Assembly (NCBI RefSeq): GCF_025698545.1
Contig: NC_068570.1
Coordinates: 6,944,001 to 7,008,000, forward strand
Origin: Gossypium raimondii
Taxonomy: Eukaryota; Streptophyta; Magnoliopsida; Malvales; Malvaceae
Length of the DNA: 64,000 nt
Direction: 5' to 3'
This document shows, piece after piece, positions 10,356-20,800 of this stretch (position 1 is its first letter; every line of letters starts with the position of its first letter). A model generated the notes under the pieces. It saw only the letters and a program-made list of their open reading frames with translations. It had not been told where the DNA came from and did no database searches. The position numbers and the translations under genes are program-made.

Positions 10356-11729
10356 ATGGCAACCCAAGCAGAGAGATGTATGAAGGTGGTGGAAGATGTA
10401 TCTCCACCACCAGTTTCAGTTCCCACAACCTCTCTCCCTCTCACCTTCTTCGACATTCAGTTCCTTGGTTCCTCTCCCTTCCAACGCCTATTTTTCTATG
10501 AATTCCCGCACCCTACCTCGTATTTCATGCAAACCACTCTCCCCTCTCTCAAAACATCTCTCTCCCTCACTCTTCAACGTTTCTTTCCTTTCGCCGGTAA
10601 TCTTGTGTTCCCTGCGCCTCCTCAAATCCCTTATATTCTCTATACACAGGGTGATTCTGTTTCGTTTTTCGTCAATGAATCCACAGCTGATTTTAGCCAT
10701 CTCGCAGGCGATCACGCCAGACATTTTCAAGAATTTCAACTTATTCTCCCCAAGTTACTGCCTGCGATTGCATGTAAGACGTCGAGTGGTTGCATACAAA
10801 AGATGCCCTTTATGGCCATTCAAGTCACTCTATTTCCGAACCAAGGCATTTCAATTGGAGTTAGCTTTTGCCATGTTGCGGGTGACGGTAGAACACTTGC
10901 TCATTTTATGAAATCATGGGCATCCATTCAGCAGTCTCAAGGGGATTTGACTTGTCTCAACAATCCCTTACCCGATTTCAGCAGTAGGGATTTGATTGAA
11001 GACCCTTTAGGACTAGCATGTCTTTTCATGAAGCGGAAGTGGAGTTTCGAGGATTTATCTAACAATCCCATCAAAAAGCTTCGAATCACTTGTACTATCA
11101 AACGGTCTCAAGTTGAGTTATTGAAAGATTTGGTCACAAAAGGTTGCGTGGAAGACAACGGGTCCGAGCCTGTAAGTATTTCAACATTCGTAGTAACATG
11201 TGCTTACATGTGGGTTTGTTTGACAAAATTACAAGAAACAACGGTATCACAACAAATCTCATCAGCTGATGACTCCGATGAGCTTTCTTATTTCCTATTT
11301 GCAGTAGATTGTAGAGGCCACTTAAAATTACCTGCCACATACTTTGGGAACTGTACTATAGCACGCACCGTAGCAGTTAAGAGAAGTGCGCTGATGGGAG
11401 AAAATGGAATTGTGGTGGCAGGCAAGGCCATTGGAAGAGAAGTTATGGAAACGTACAAAGGACCACTGAAAGGGGCAGAAAGGGAAAAGTTCAAAAGTAG
11501 ACACCCTCCTATCATGGTTTCAGCATCACCAAAATTCGAATTATATAAGGTAGATTTTGGGTGGGGAAGGCCTAGAAAGACGGAGGTCGCCAACATTGGG
11601 TCGTTGGGATCTCTTTCTCTGTTTTCTATTGCAGAGGGTAGAGAGGAGGAAGGCAGTATTGAATTTGGGTTAGCACTTGCTTCTCATGAATTGGATATCT
11701 TCAATTCTATTTTCCACAGGACTTATTAA
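10356..11729 (+). CDS. BAHD acyltransferase, malonyltransferase-like
   Basis: Uninterrupted single-exon ORF of 457 residues. It has the BAHD catalytic motif HxxxD as HVAGD (173-177), the structural DFGWG motif (400-404) and the YFGNC block (329-333) characteristic of the anthocyanin/phenolic glucoside malonyltransferase clade. The N-terminal PLTFFDIQFL and the 'LTLQRFFPFAGNL' stretch also fit that clade. Such enzymes act in the cytosol, moving a malonyl (or other acyl) group from CoA to a sugar hydroxyl of flavonoid or phenolic glucosides; the acceptor cannot be told from sequence. The section before DFGWG is shorter than in the paralogue at 20801-22222, but the frame is intact. The two paralogues face each other across about 9 kb of repeats and probably arose by local duplication. 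Confidence 0.9.
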   Translation: MATQAERCMKVVEDVSPPPVSVPTTSLPLTFFDIQFLGSSPFQRLFFYEFPHPTSYFMQTTLPSLKTSLSLTLQRFFPFAGNLVFPAPPQIPYILYTQGDSVSFFVNESTADFSHLAGDHARHFQEFQLILPKLLPAIACKTSSGCIQKMPFMAIQVTLFPNQGISIGVSFCHVAGDGRTLAHFMKSWASIQQSQGDLTCLNNPLPDFSSRDLIEDPLGLACLFMKRKWSFEDLSNNPIKKLRITCTIKRSQVELLKDLVTKGCVEDNGSEPVSISTFVVTCAYMWVCLTKLQETTVSQQISSADDSDELSYFLFAVDCRGHLKLPATYFGNCTIARTVAVKRSALMGENGIVVAGKAIGREVMETYKGPLKGAEREKFKSRHPPIMVSASPKFELYKVDFGWGRPRKTEVANIGSLGSLSLFSIAEGREEEGSIEFGLALASHELDIFNSIFHRTY

Positions 11730-12429
11730 AGGTACTGCAATTGTAACAATTATTATTAAATATTACTTGCCTGCTGGATTTTAATGAGAACCGATAAATA
11801 CAAAAAAAAAAATTAGCCTCATTTTCTCCTGTGCTTCTTCCTTACTGTCAGTTATCTCAGTTAGAGTTCATGTGTTGTTCATTGTTCATCATGGTATGAC
11901 TCCTATCTATGTATGGCTCTTCGTCAGATTGGAGGAATGAATCTCTACTCGGTCCTGGCTTCTGATTGAGAGCCAGATTCTTGATTTGGTTCATCATTAA
12001 AGTGCAGTTTGGTGTATTGTGGCTTGTCAACAATCTATGGCGTAACCGACTTTAAGTGTGTTAAATCTTGCAAGGATTTTGGAGCTTCAAGTATAACTTT
12101 TGTGCTTAGTTTGATCCCAGTTTCATATAGTGTTGAGAGCTATGACCAGTGATCATTGAAGCAAGTATATTAAAGCTTTATTAGATCTTCTAAGATTTCT
12201 TATATTATATATATCTTTAGATTGCCTTGTTTTCAATCACCAATATAGTTGGCCAAATTTCTTTCGGCCGGAAATAATATAATAGTGCAATCTTACACAG
12301 TGATCGCTATTATAAAATTATTGTGACAATAAAATTGTTTGTCACTTAAGTCTTTACTTTTTTTGTAAAAAAACTTGCTAGCTCTAAAAATTTAAGTTAT
12401 TTTCTAATAAATCTTACCTTTAAAGAAAG
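11730..12429. other. BAHD 3' flank
   Basis: Contains the likely 3' UTR. No further exon, tRNA or clear repeat was recognised. Composition is moderately AT-rich. Confidence 0.4.
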
Positions 12430-12720
12430 GCTTCATTATATCAAAAGGGGCGAGCGTATCGATTGCAGAAAGGCTGGCTGTACCCGAGAGTAGTTATTCT
12501 CCCTTACTTCGTCCTTGCTGCTATTGTAGCAGTAGTGCCTTTTGGAATTGTATCAGAAGTCCCTGGCTTCTTAATACTACTCTAAGTAATTTCGTCCCTT
12601 GAATGCTGATCTAAGCGAGCGCGAATAGGGTCCAGCTAGTAGGTTGTAGTTGCATAGTTCCTAGGCCATCCATCCTGCCTTGTCCCTTCTCGCGTAAACC
12701 GCTGTATTAAAGGAGGTGAG
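12430..12720. other. Organelle-like insertion (candidate NUMT)
   Basis: About 290 bp of balanced composition inside strongly AT-rich surroundings, with abrupt edges. The texture ('ggctggctgtacccgagag', 'gagcgcgaatagggtccag', 'cttctcgcgtaaaccgctg') resembles plant mitochondrial intergenic DNA. No organelle gene is identified. The call rests on composition and style only. Confidence 0.4.
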
Positions 12721-14259
12721 TAAGAGTGAATTCATCAAAATGATAAAAATTAAAACCACACTCAACAACGCCGCAAAAAAACTTTAGTGTTGCGAAAGAC
12801 GGTGATGAAAATAATAACAAAATAAGACATGATTTTAACGCACAAGAATGTTACCATTTTTATGTAATAAGTTACAACAAAATAATTTTGTTGCATGAAG
12901 GATTTCGAGTATTAAACTCGCAGATAGATTGGAGTCAAATTGAATAAACAAATAACTAACGCAACTTAATTAATTAAACCAACTAATTACTAAATCTAAA
13001 ACTAGCTAAGATTAACTAAATCAAGGAAAATGATTTTTTACTAAACTAATCTAATAAATTTAACTAAAACAACAAAAGTACATCAAAAGCAATTGTTGAA
13101 GAATATTCGTAGAGATTTAGTGGTGAAGAAATTTTTAGTTATTGGAATTTAATAATCCATTTCGGTCATCAATGGATCTATAGTTCATAACTAAGCTGGT
13201 CATGAAGGTGTAAGTATCTTTAGTTGCTGTATAACTTACAAGTGTTTCTTGAATTCCTAATTTGGTGTATAGCTTATAGGAATTAACTAAACCGTTGATT
13301 GCCAATATCATTGATTCCCTACTACCTAAGTTTGTATATCTTACAAATAGCGTCACGGTGTATATATTAGTAAGTTGGGTAACTATTCAATTAGATCACT
13401 AATGTTAAGCCAACATCTCGTCGCACTTTCCTCCAGTAATTATGAAGAACAAATTGAATAATTAATCTAGTTACAATCTAAAACCATTTTTAATCTATTT
13501 CAATTACTAATTCATTGAATTACAATTCCTTCACCACTTAGAGCACTTAGTTCATAGTAAGATTCAAATCAACACCAAACACAAATAAGAATACAATCAA
13601 AACAAAGAAAAAGAGTAAAGAAACTTATTTGATTGAAGCACGAGTTTCTTCAATAATATGATCCAAGAATTGATTGAATCTACAAGCAAATCTTCAACAC
13701 AATCACTCTCAAAATAAAAAGAAAAGAACCAAAACTCATAAGTAGCTTTGAAACTAGAAAAACTTAGTAATAAACAATACTAACTTAACATAGCCTCTTC
13801 TTCCTTTAACCTAGCTTAAAGTAGGTTATTTATAAGTGCTTATAGGGTCTTAAATAAAAAGAATCTAAAAGCATTGAAGGAGGCAAAATCGAGCCCAAAT
13901 TGGCCCTTACGTCTAGCCTAAGCGCCACCACGCCCACGTCATTCTTTTCCCCTCAAATTTTCCTTGCTTTCACTTTTATGTTTTACCTTCTTTCGAGCTT
14001 TATCCTGCATCTCAAGCATAATTCAACCTATGAAAAAGTCACACAAAACTTATTAAGTTCTAATTACTTGAAAACACTTAAAATATAATGAAAAACTAAA
14101 AAAATGCATAAATGCAAAATGAATACAAATAATGAAAACTACTCTAATTAACTCGAAATGCATGACATTTTAGTTAAAATTCAACCAAAAACTAAGTGAA
14201 AAGGACCTAAACGTATAGATATGATGAATACTTATCAATCACCAATCACAATGGCAAGG
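12721..14259. repeat. Degraded LTR-retrotransposon-like DNA
   Basis: No intact ORF. The start ('aacgccgcaaaaaaacttta', 'gcgaaagacggtgatg') and the Lys/Thr/Asn-poor, AT-rich non-coding body resemble dispersed plant LTR-element DNA. Family and borders are not determined. Confidence 0.35.
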
Positions 14260-15712
14260 AATGGAAGGGAAAATGATGCAAAACCTCAACACTCTCCAAA
14301 AGATCAAAACTTTCAGTAAGGGACAACCTAGTTGCATAGACCTTGTGAGGTCACTGTGGGGGTTCTTATCCCAAGTCTGTTTCTATGATATAAATAGTGA
14401 TTAAAAGTGGGATAGGTTAAGCAATGCTTGTAATGACCATCGTATGTTCCGGTGAGCCGAGCAACATAAGTCACATATGTGAGAGTGAAGTGGGACTGCT
14501 TTGAAGAGACTACTTGGGTATAGTACTCTCAAACTCTTGTAGAACCAGGAGATGTTCACGGCCATATGAACATACCCATAAGAACTAAAACCTTGCCAGT
14601 GAGGTAGTTGTGAGAGGTATATCATCGTTTACACAAATGGCAGAAAAGTTCAAGGACATCGCGTCTATTGGTCAGCTAGTAAAGTAAATATACTTTCACA
14701 AAGGAAAGGTTCAAGGGTTGATGCCTGCCTATCCTATGCAACTATCGATTGTAGATTCTATCAGCACATTGAGTGAATGTTTTTCGTTAAAACTATCAAT
14801 TTCATTCATGTGGGGGATTGTTGGGAAAAATAGATTTTTGGAAGTTTTGAGGCATATTCTCGATTGGTAAAGGTGGAGATTTGAATCATAAAATTATAGT
14901 TTTATATTCTACCTCATGAGACCGTTACAACGGTATATCATATGCTCAAAATGGTTGAGTGATGAATAAGAAATTGATGCTCAAAATAAGCCACTTGTGA
15001 ATTATGTTGAGGAAAATGGAAAATGGAAAATGTTTATATATATGAACCAACTTGGTGATTATTGAATGGCTAAGCTAATGCTCTTCCTCACGCATAGGAG
15101 GTGCAAATCCAAACCTGTCGAGATTGGGGGCACACCCGCACGACGTGGGCAACGTGAAATGTTCAGACCGGTTAGGCCCTTCTAGGCCTACGAATATTTT
15201 AGCCCAATACGTATACGTTAATGGCTCTATTAGTCAAATTTCCAAAAGTTCTTTCATTTTGAATTATTTTTATTTAAACCAAAATAATCTGTATAAGAAA
15301 AATACACTGAATTTTTCTCTATTTTTTGTACAAAATTTTGAGATCTTTTCCCTGTATATTTCGAATCTATTTTTGATGATAGAAGAAAGTTGGGCTATAG
15401 TTTGTTGATCACTGCAATCGTGCTACTGTCGTGCTCATCTCGTTGTTGTATCCTAGGAGACAATCGACCAACGTTTCTCTAGCACCAAATGAGCGGCCGA
15501 ATCTGTTTTAAGGAAACTGTAAAAACATACATCAACTACCAATCGGATTTCTGCCTACCTATGAGTACACAATTTCGATCCAATTTTATTTTCAATTTCT
15601 ATTTTTCAGATCTTATATATATAACTACATTTTTGTGGTTCGATCTTGTGTTTTAAATCAATATTTTACATTACTGTTTATTTCACTAATGTAATTTGCA
15701 ATAGAATCGACA
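14260..15712 (+). mobile_element. Copia-type 3' end with 3' LTR
   Basis: A polypurine tract 'tgtgggggat' (14810-14818) directly precedes TGTTGGG at 14819, the typical start of a copia LTR. The LTR probably runs to a ...CA end at about 15700-15712, giving roughly 0.9 kb. DNA left of the tract (14290-14818) looks like the non-coding tail after pol. No pol domain remains and no matching 5' LTR lies in the window, so this is a truncated element. Confidence 0.6.
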
Positions 15713-15769
15713 TAATCACTAACATGAATCGATCCTTACATCATAATTAGACCTTGAAATTGCTCAATC

Positions 15770-16960
15770 AAATACCTATACTTGAAATCCAACTATCCTC
15801 CCAAAATTTCACTAACCTACCATCCTTTATAACCTAATGAATACATTCACGGAGTGTCCCCCATATCTTAGAATGTGATCTCCAAACAAAGGAGCAGATC
15901 GGTTGGTCAATGGAGATATGACATCCTTCCTCAAACTTATTTTTACTCCTTACAACTTGAACCCAAAGAGCCTCCTTTTTAGTAATAAGCTTAAATCCAA
16001 GTTTAAGGAGAAAGGCCTTATTTTGGTCACCTAATTTTTGTAAGCCTAAACCCCTCTTAATTAAAGGTTGGCAGCAAGAATTCTAATTAGTAAGCGAAAC
16101 TTTCCTCCTCTCAATAGAAGAACCCTAAATAAAACCACACACGCACCAACTTTTCAATAGTGTTGCACACCCCAATCAAAATCATGGTAGTCTGCATAAA
16201 GTAACTAGGAATGGCCATTAAAACAGACTTAGCTAAAGTTACTTTTCTTATTAAAGAGAGCTTCTTAGCTTCCCATCTTGAGAGCTTGGTATAAACTTTA
16301 TCAATAAGAAACTGAAAAGTCGCATTTTTAACTCTTTGGTGAAAAAGAGGCATACCCAGATATACTCTTAAGTCATCTACTATTAGAAAACCCAAATGTT
16401 GAGAAATAATTGATGTGGTAGAGCCTGACATGTTAGCAAAAAAAACCTTCAATTTGCTAGCATTTAATTTGTGCTAAAAAAATAGCAAAACTATTGCTTG
16501 ATCAATAGTGGTTTCATAAAACTAAATCACTTACAGAAAATAAATAAGAAAGCAGTGTCCCTCATCTAGATAAACAAATAGGTTTCCACAACCCTTTCTC
16601 CATGGTGTTACAAATACTATGCCCTAATCTCTCCATACCAAGAACAAAAAGGTAAGGAGACAACGAGTCACCCTATCTAATACCCCTTAATGGAACAAAT
16701 TCTTCAATTAGTACACCATTCCATAACACCTATATAAGCATAGAATTAATAACCATACGCAAATTGTTAGGAAAACTCGCATCACTTAAGCAATTTTGCA
16801 TGAAATCTCATCTTATTCTATCATACACTTTTTCAAGATCAATTTTAACTGCCACCCATTCTTTTTTATTTTTCTTCACTTTCTTAAGAATCTCCATTTT
16901 TAATATTTTTCTTGTTTTCAAATATGTTAGTTTCAGCTATAATTGCCCACTGCAACGTCA
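15770..16960 (-). mobile_element. LINE reverse transcriptase fragment
   Basis: On the minus strand, broken frames give LINE RT pieces. Near 16850-16770 is 'EKVYDRIR' with 'DFMQNCL', corresponding to the catalytic EKAYDR.. block. A degraded GxRQGDPLSP-like box lies near 16680. The best ORF (16452-16111) reads YLGMPLFHQR, a Ser/Arg-rich 'KLSRWEAKKLSLIRKVTLAKSV' and IPSYFMQ, the standard post-RT segment of plant L1 elements. Multiple stops make it a pseudogene. It is unrelated to the tandem LINE at 26-36 kb by position, but of the same superfamily. Confidence 0.75.
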
Positions 16961-17799
16961 ATTATAACTTAAGGAAAAGTTGGCAAGACATTATAACTTG
17001 TTTTATTTTATTAGAATATTCTGACCAAAATTGTTTAGACCGTTAATTATTGATTTTCGAGGAATGTTAGCAAAAGACTAGTGAATACTTCATATGGAAG
17101 AATCAAGATAAGAAAAGATAAAAATTTTACCTTTCAATGCAATCAAAGTTCCCTTATGTAGAAGATCTGGTTTTCAAATGGGTTTGATGTTAAGAGGATC
17201 TCTTCCAGCATGCGATTATTTAAAGAACTTTTTAATGGTTTTTTTTAGAAGGATTAGTGGTTGTAATTTATTGCAATTCAACAAGCCTATTTTGTATTTT
17301 TATTGAATGACTTGTTTAGGTTAGGTGCATGAATTAGAGAACTTTTTATCTGTTCGACTAGGAATTATTTTGTTAGTTCAAAATTTGTAAGTACACAAAT
17401 TAAGTCAATCAATTTATATCTAAACTTTTAGAGAGAAAATTTTAGAGGAAAAGTGATCTAGTTTGAAGTATAGGAGTAAGGTTACAACTTAGTGAGTGAG
17501 TTGAGCTTAAATCATAGCTTGTATTCATTGTTGATAGTTGATTACTCTCTAAACAATGCTCTATAAATGTAAGAGGTTTTAGAACCGCGTAAACATTTTT
17601 TTGGTGTTTATCTTTATTTTCTTATTAGTAGTTATTTCATCTAGATGCAACTAAACATACAGCTCACAAGAAAAAATCAACAAACTTTCATCTGATATCA
17701 AATTTAGACACTTGAGCAGTAAGTGGAGTATCCCATGGTTGGTTTTTGACTAAGATTGAAGGTTCAATTATTACCAAACCCCTATGTTGGATGTCACTA
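16961..17799. other. Intergenic, nothing recognised
   Basis: AT-rich, with no long ORF, no recognised domain and no clear terminal repeats. Confidence 0.4.
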
Positions 17800-18559
17800 T
17801 GTAACCTCCCTAACCAAACCTAGACATTATACCTGAATTCAGAAGGCTACATTAGCCACGAAAATAACCCAGTAAGCTATCGAGATTTTGAGAACAGTCA
17901 TTTTAGAACATTTGTTATCTTTGGAAGAAAACTTAGTTAATTACTAATTTATTTACTACCTAATTTTTTTTATACTTTAGTAGCGGAAAAGTGATATTTA
18001 CATCAGTTTTGAATAAAAAACGAGGCTCATGCATAACTAACTAATATTGATATTTTGATATCCTAAAATCAACTTAAATAAATCAAATAAATCAAATATA
18101 TAAAGAAAAAACCCCAAATCTATGTCTCATGTCACAATTCAAAATTAAAATCATACAAACTTTCAATATAAAATAAATCAAATAATGACCCTAAAGTAAT
18201 TCAATAAATAGAAGCCGAGCCGAGACCCTTTGAATGTTACGACCTCGTCTTAACTTGGTGGGTTATTTGTAAGGATGAAAATTAAAGGGGAATAAGTTAT
18301 GACGCTCAGTGTGAGTTCAATCACAAGAAAGTTGGAATGAAATAGTAGTCAAAGCACATGATTAGCAATTCTAAGAGTAATCACAATCATAAAGCACTTC
18401 AGATTAACAGTTTTTCATATAATCACTTCACTACACTATCTCAGAAATCACAGTTTATATATGCACATACTAATGAATGGCAATGTAATTTCAATTTATT
18501 AGAAAGGGGTCTATCCAACTCCGCTACACACCTCACTTATGAGTTCCCCAGAGATCATC

Positions 18560-18870
18560 TACCATATCACTCCAGGTTGTAGATGAACCACCGCTGATTT
18601 GCAGATGAACTGCCACTTGTTGTGGATATAAAACGTAATTGCAGATAAAAGTTGCCACTGGGTTTATAAAAAATTGTGGGTGAACCGCTAGTATTTTTAG
18701 ATAAAAACATTTGCAGACAAGCTACCACTTGGTTTGAGATCAAACCACATATTTGTAGTTACTGCCACTTGTTTTGAGTTCACAACATATTTGCAGATCA
18801 AATAAACTGCCACTCGGTTTATGGACTAGCCACCACTGGTTTGTAGATTATTAAACTGACACTCCCTCCG
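18560..18870. repeat. Degenerate minisatellite of 'TTTGCAGAT..CTGCCACTTGGTTT' units
   Basis: At least seven irregular copies of two alternating words, (t)ttgcagat(a/g)aa and (a/g)ctgccactnggttt, occur with spacings of about 35-60 bp. Unit length varies, so this is a decayed short tandem array within LTR DNA. Confidence 0.65.
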
Positions 18871-19299
18871 TACAATAATCTCACCTCATGAAATGCGATA
18901 TGGCATACATTATAACATAATAATGCAAAATTTTGTAGGCATGCTTAACACTTATTTCGTTCATCACTAGCTATATATATGTTCATCATGTATTCAGTGG
19001 AGCGATACCAGTAATAACACTTCACAATTTCTCAATAACACTTTAACAGTAGGCATGGTTAATTTCACATGTTTATTCATGGCCTCATAAAAATTCAATA
19101 AATCAATATCGATAAACACAATATAACAGTGATTATTCATGCATATAAATTGTATGTTTCCAATTAAACGCTAATTCAAAGATCAATTTAGTGCACACAA
19201 AAATTCTAGGAACACTTCAAAGATCAAGCAGGGACTAAACGGAACATAACATAAATTTCTAGGAAAAACTGTAAAATTGTGGCACATGGTTGTATGGCC

Positions 19300-19385
19300 A
19301 GGCCGTGTGAGAATCAAAATATCCTAAGGTTTCAGGGGGACATGGCGGTGTGGTCCACACGTGTGGCTCACACGCTCGTGTGACC
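19300..19385. repeat. CACACG/CGTGTG word island
   Basis: Within 85 bp there are CCGTGTGAG, CCACACGTGTGGCTC, CACACGCTCGTGTGACC and GGCGGTGTGGTCC, all overlapping variants of a CACACG(N)CGTGTG palindrome. The pattern is common in cotton repeat DNA as I remember it. Confidence 0.65.
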
Positions 19386-20010
19386 TTATTTCGAGACATG
19401 GTTTTTCTCGATTCGCTTGTAAAAGAACACACACCTTTCACCGAGATCTCGATCAACGTTCCTTGTGCTTAAATCTAATCTGATTCACCTAAATCGGGTC
19501 CTTCAACGAAAAATTGCATGAATTAATTATCAATTTCAAGATAAATCAAGATTGTCGAAAGATTCGATGATAAATCGAAAAAGATCTTTTAATCTTTCGT
19601 GAGATTATCGTTAGATATGAATTCTATAAATATTCACGGTCAACCATTGGAATTGAGATGTACTTACTGATTTTTGGCAACAATCAAAGATTGTTTCTAC
19701 TAGCGATTACGAATCCGACTGGGAAACGAGTTGAAATTGGGAATTGATTTTGATTCGGGGTCAAGCATAAATTTCAACAATGGGGAAAAATATTTTGCAA
19801 AGAAGAGTATGGAAAAGATAGTGGAGAAGAAATAGGGAGAAAATAAATAAAAATTCTATTTTGGTTTGGAATAGAAACAAGAATTCAAATACAATTAGGA
19901 AATTGGCTTAATACTTAGGGCTTCAAACCTTGGGGGGTTGGATAGCAACTTACCTTTTCTGTCGAAAATAAAAGGGAGCTGAAGGGGAATGGTGTGAATT
20001 GAATGGCGTG

Positions 20011-20484
20011 GCTTAATTATTGGGCTGCTACCCATCCTTATTAAATTTTTACTCTAAATTATATATATTATAATGTGGTTTTCATCCTAGGTTGCTGAAA
20101 ATAAAAATAAAATAAAATAAAATAAAGAAATGAGAGAAGAGTGGATAGAACCTAGGACCTCCAATAGTTGATGTATTAGGTGTATGGACTCCCAAACCTA
20201 AGGTTACTTGGACCAATAAGGAGGAAATTTTGGGTAGTGATAGTTGTAAAGCTCTCAATGCAGTCTTCTTTGGGATTGAGTGTTCAAGTGTATTTCAAAA
20301 TACACCATTGTCAGATAAACTTGGTTAATTCTTGAACCGCTAAAACCAACAATATGAAGTAGTCCATATTTTAGATGCTAACCACAAAATTTGAGGTACT
20401 AAGGATGTAGGATGTAGGATCATATACGTGAATTAATTTAATTTCCAAATCCATCACCCATCTTTTCAATTTTTTCATTTTTAT
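20011..20484. other. Intergenic, nothing recognised
   Basis: AT-rich flank between the LTR relic and a SINE-like segment; includes a degenerate (TAAAA)n stretch near 20105. No gene. Confidence 0.4.
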
Positions 20485-20585
20485 AATTGCCTCTCTTTTT
20501 TCGGTACAACTGAGATTTGAATTCAAGCTATTTCTGGAAAAGGTAAACACTCGACCAATAAGCCACAACTTGAGGTTGTTATAAA
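20485..20585 (-). mobile_element. tRNA-derived SINE-like segment
   Basis: On the minus strand an A-box-like TGGCTTATTGG (20565-20555) is followed, after a spacing of about 30 bp as in tRNA genes, by a B-box-like GAATTCAAATCTC (20524-20512). No cloverleaf can be completed, so it is read as a SINE remnant and not a tRNA gene. Confidence 0.45.
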
Positions 20586-20800
20586 TCTTTTAAATTATAA
20601 ATTTTATAATATATGATGTGATGATAAATTAGATCACAAAAAATTGAAACTTAATAAAGTACATTTTTTTTACATTGGAAAGCATGCTTACATCAATTAC
20701 ATTATGGAAAGATAATTAGAGAAAAGTAATGAAGGGAAATACAAATGTGATAAACCACCCATTCCATTCATAAGTACAAGATTTTATTTGATAGGCCATT

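Larger units (their letters stand above)
17800..20010. mobile_element. Gypsy-type LTR relic (approximate borders)
   Basis: Starts with TGTAACCTCCCTAACC at 17800, close to the TGTAACACCCCTAACC start I associate with cotton gypsy LTRs. It continues with a short-repeat region (18560-18870) and a CACACG/CGTGTG word island (19300-19385). There is no ORF of substance. The right border near 20010 is approximate. Confidence 0.45.
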
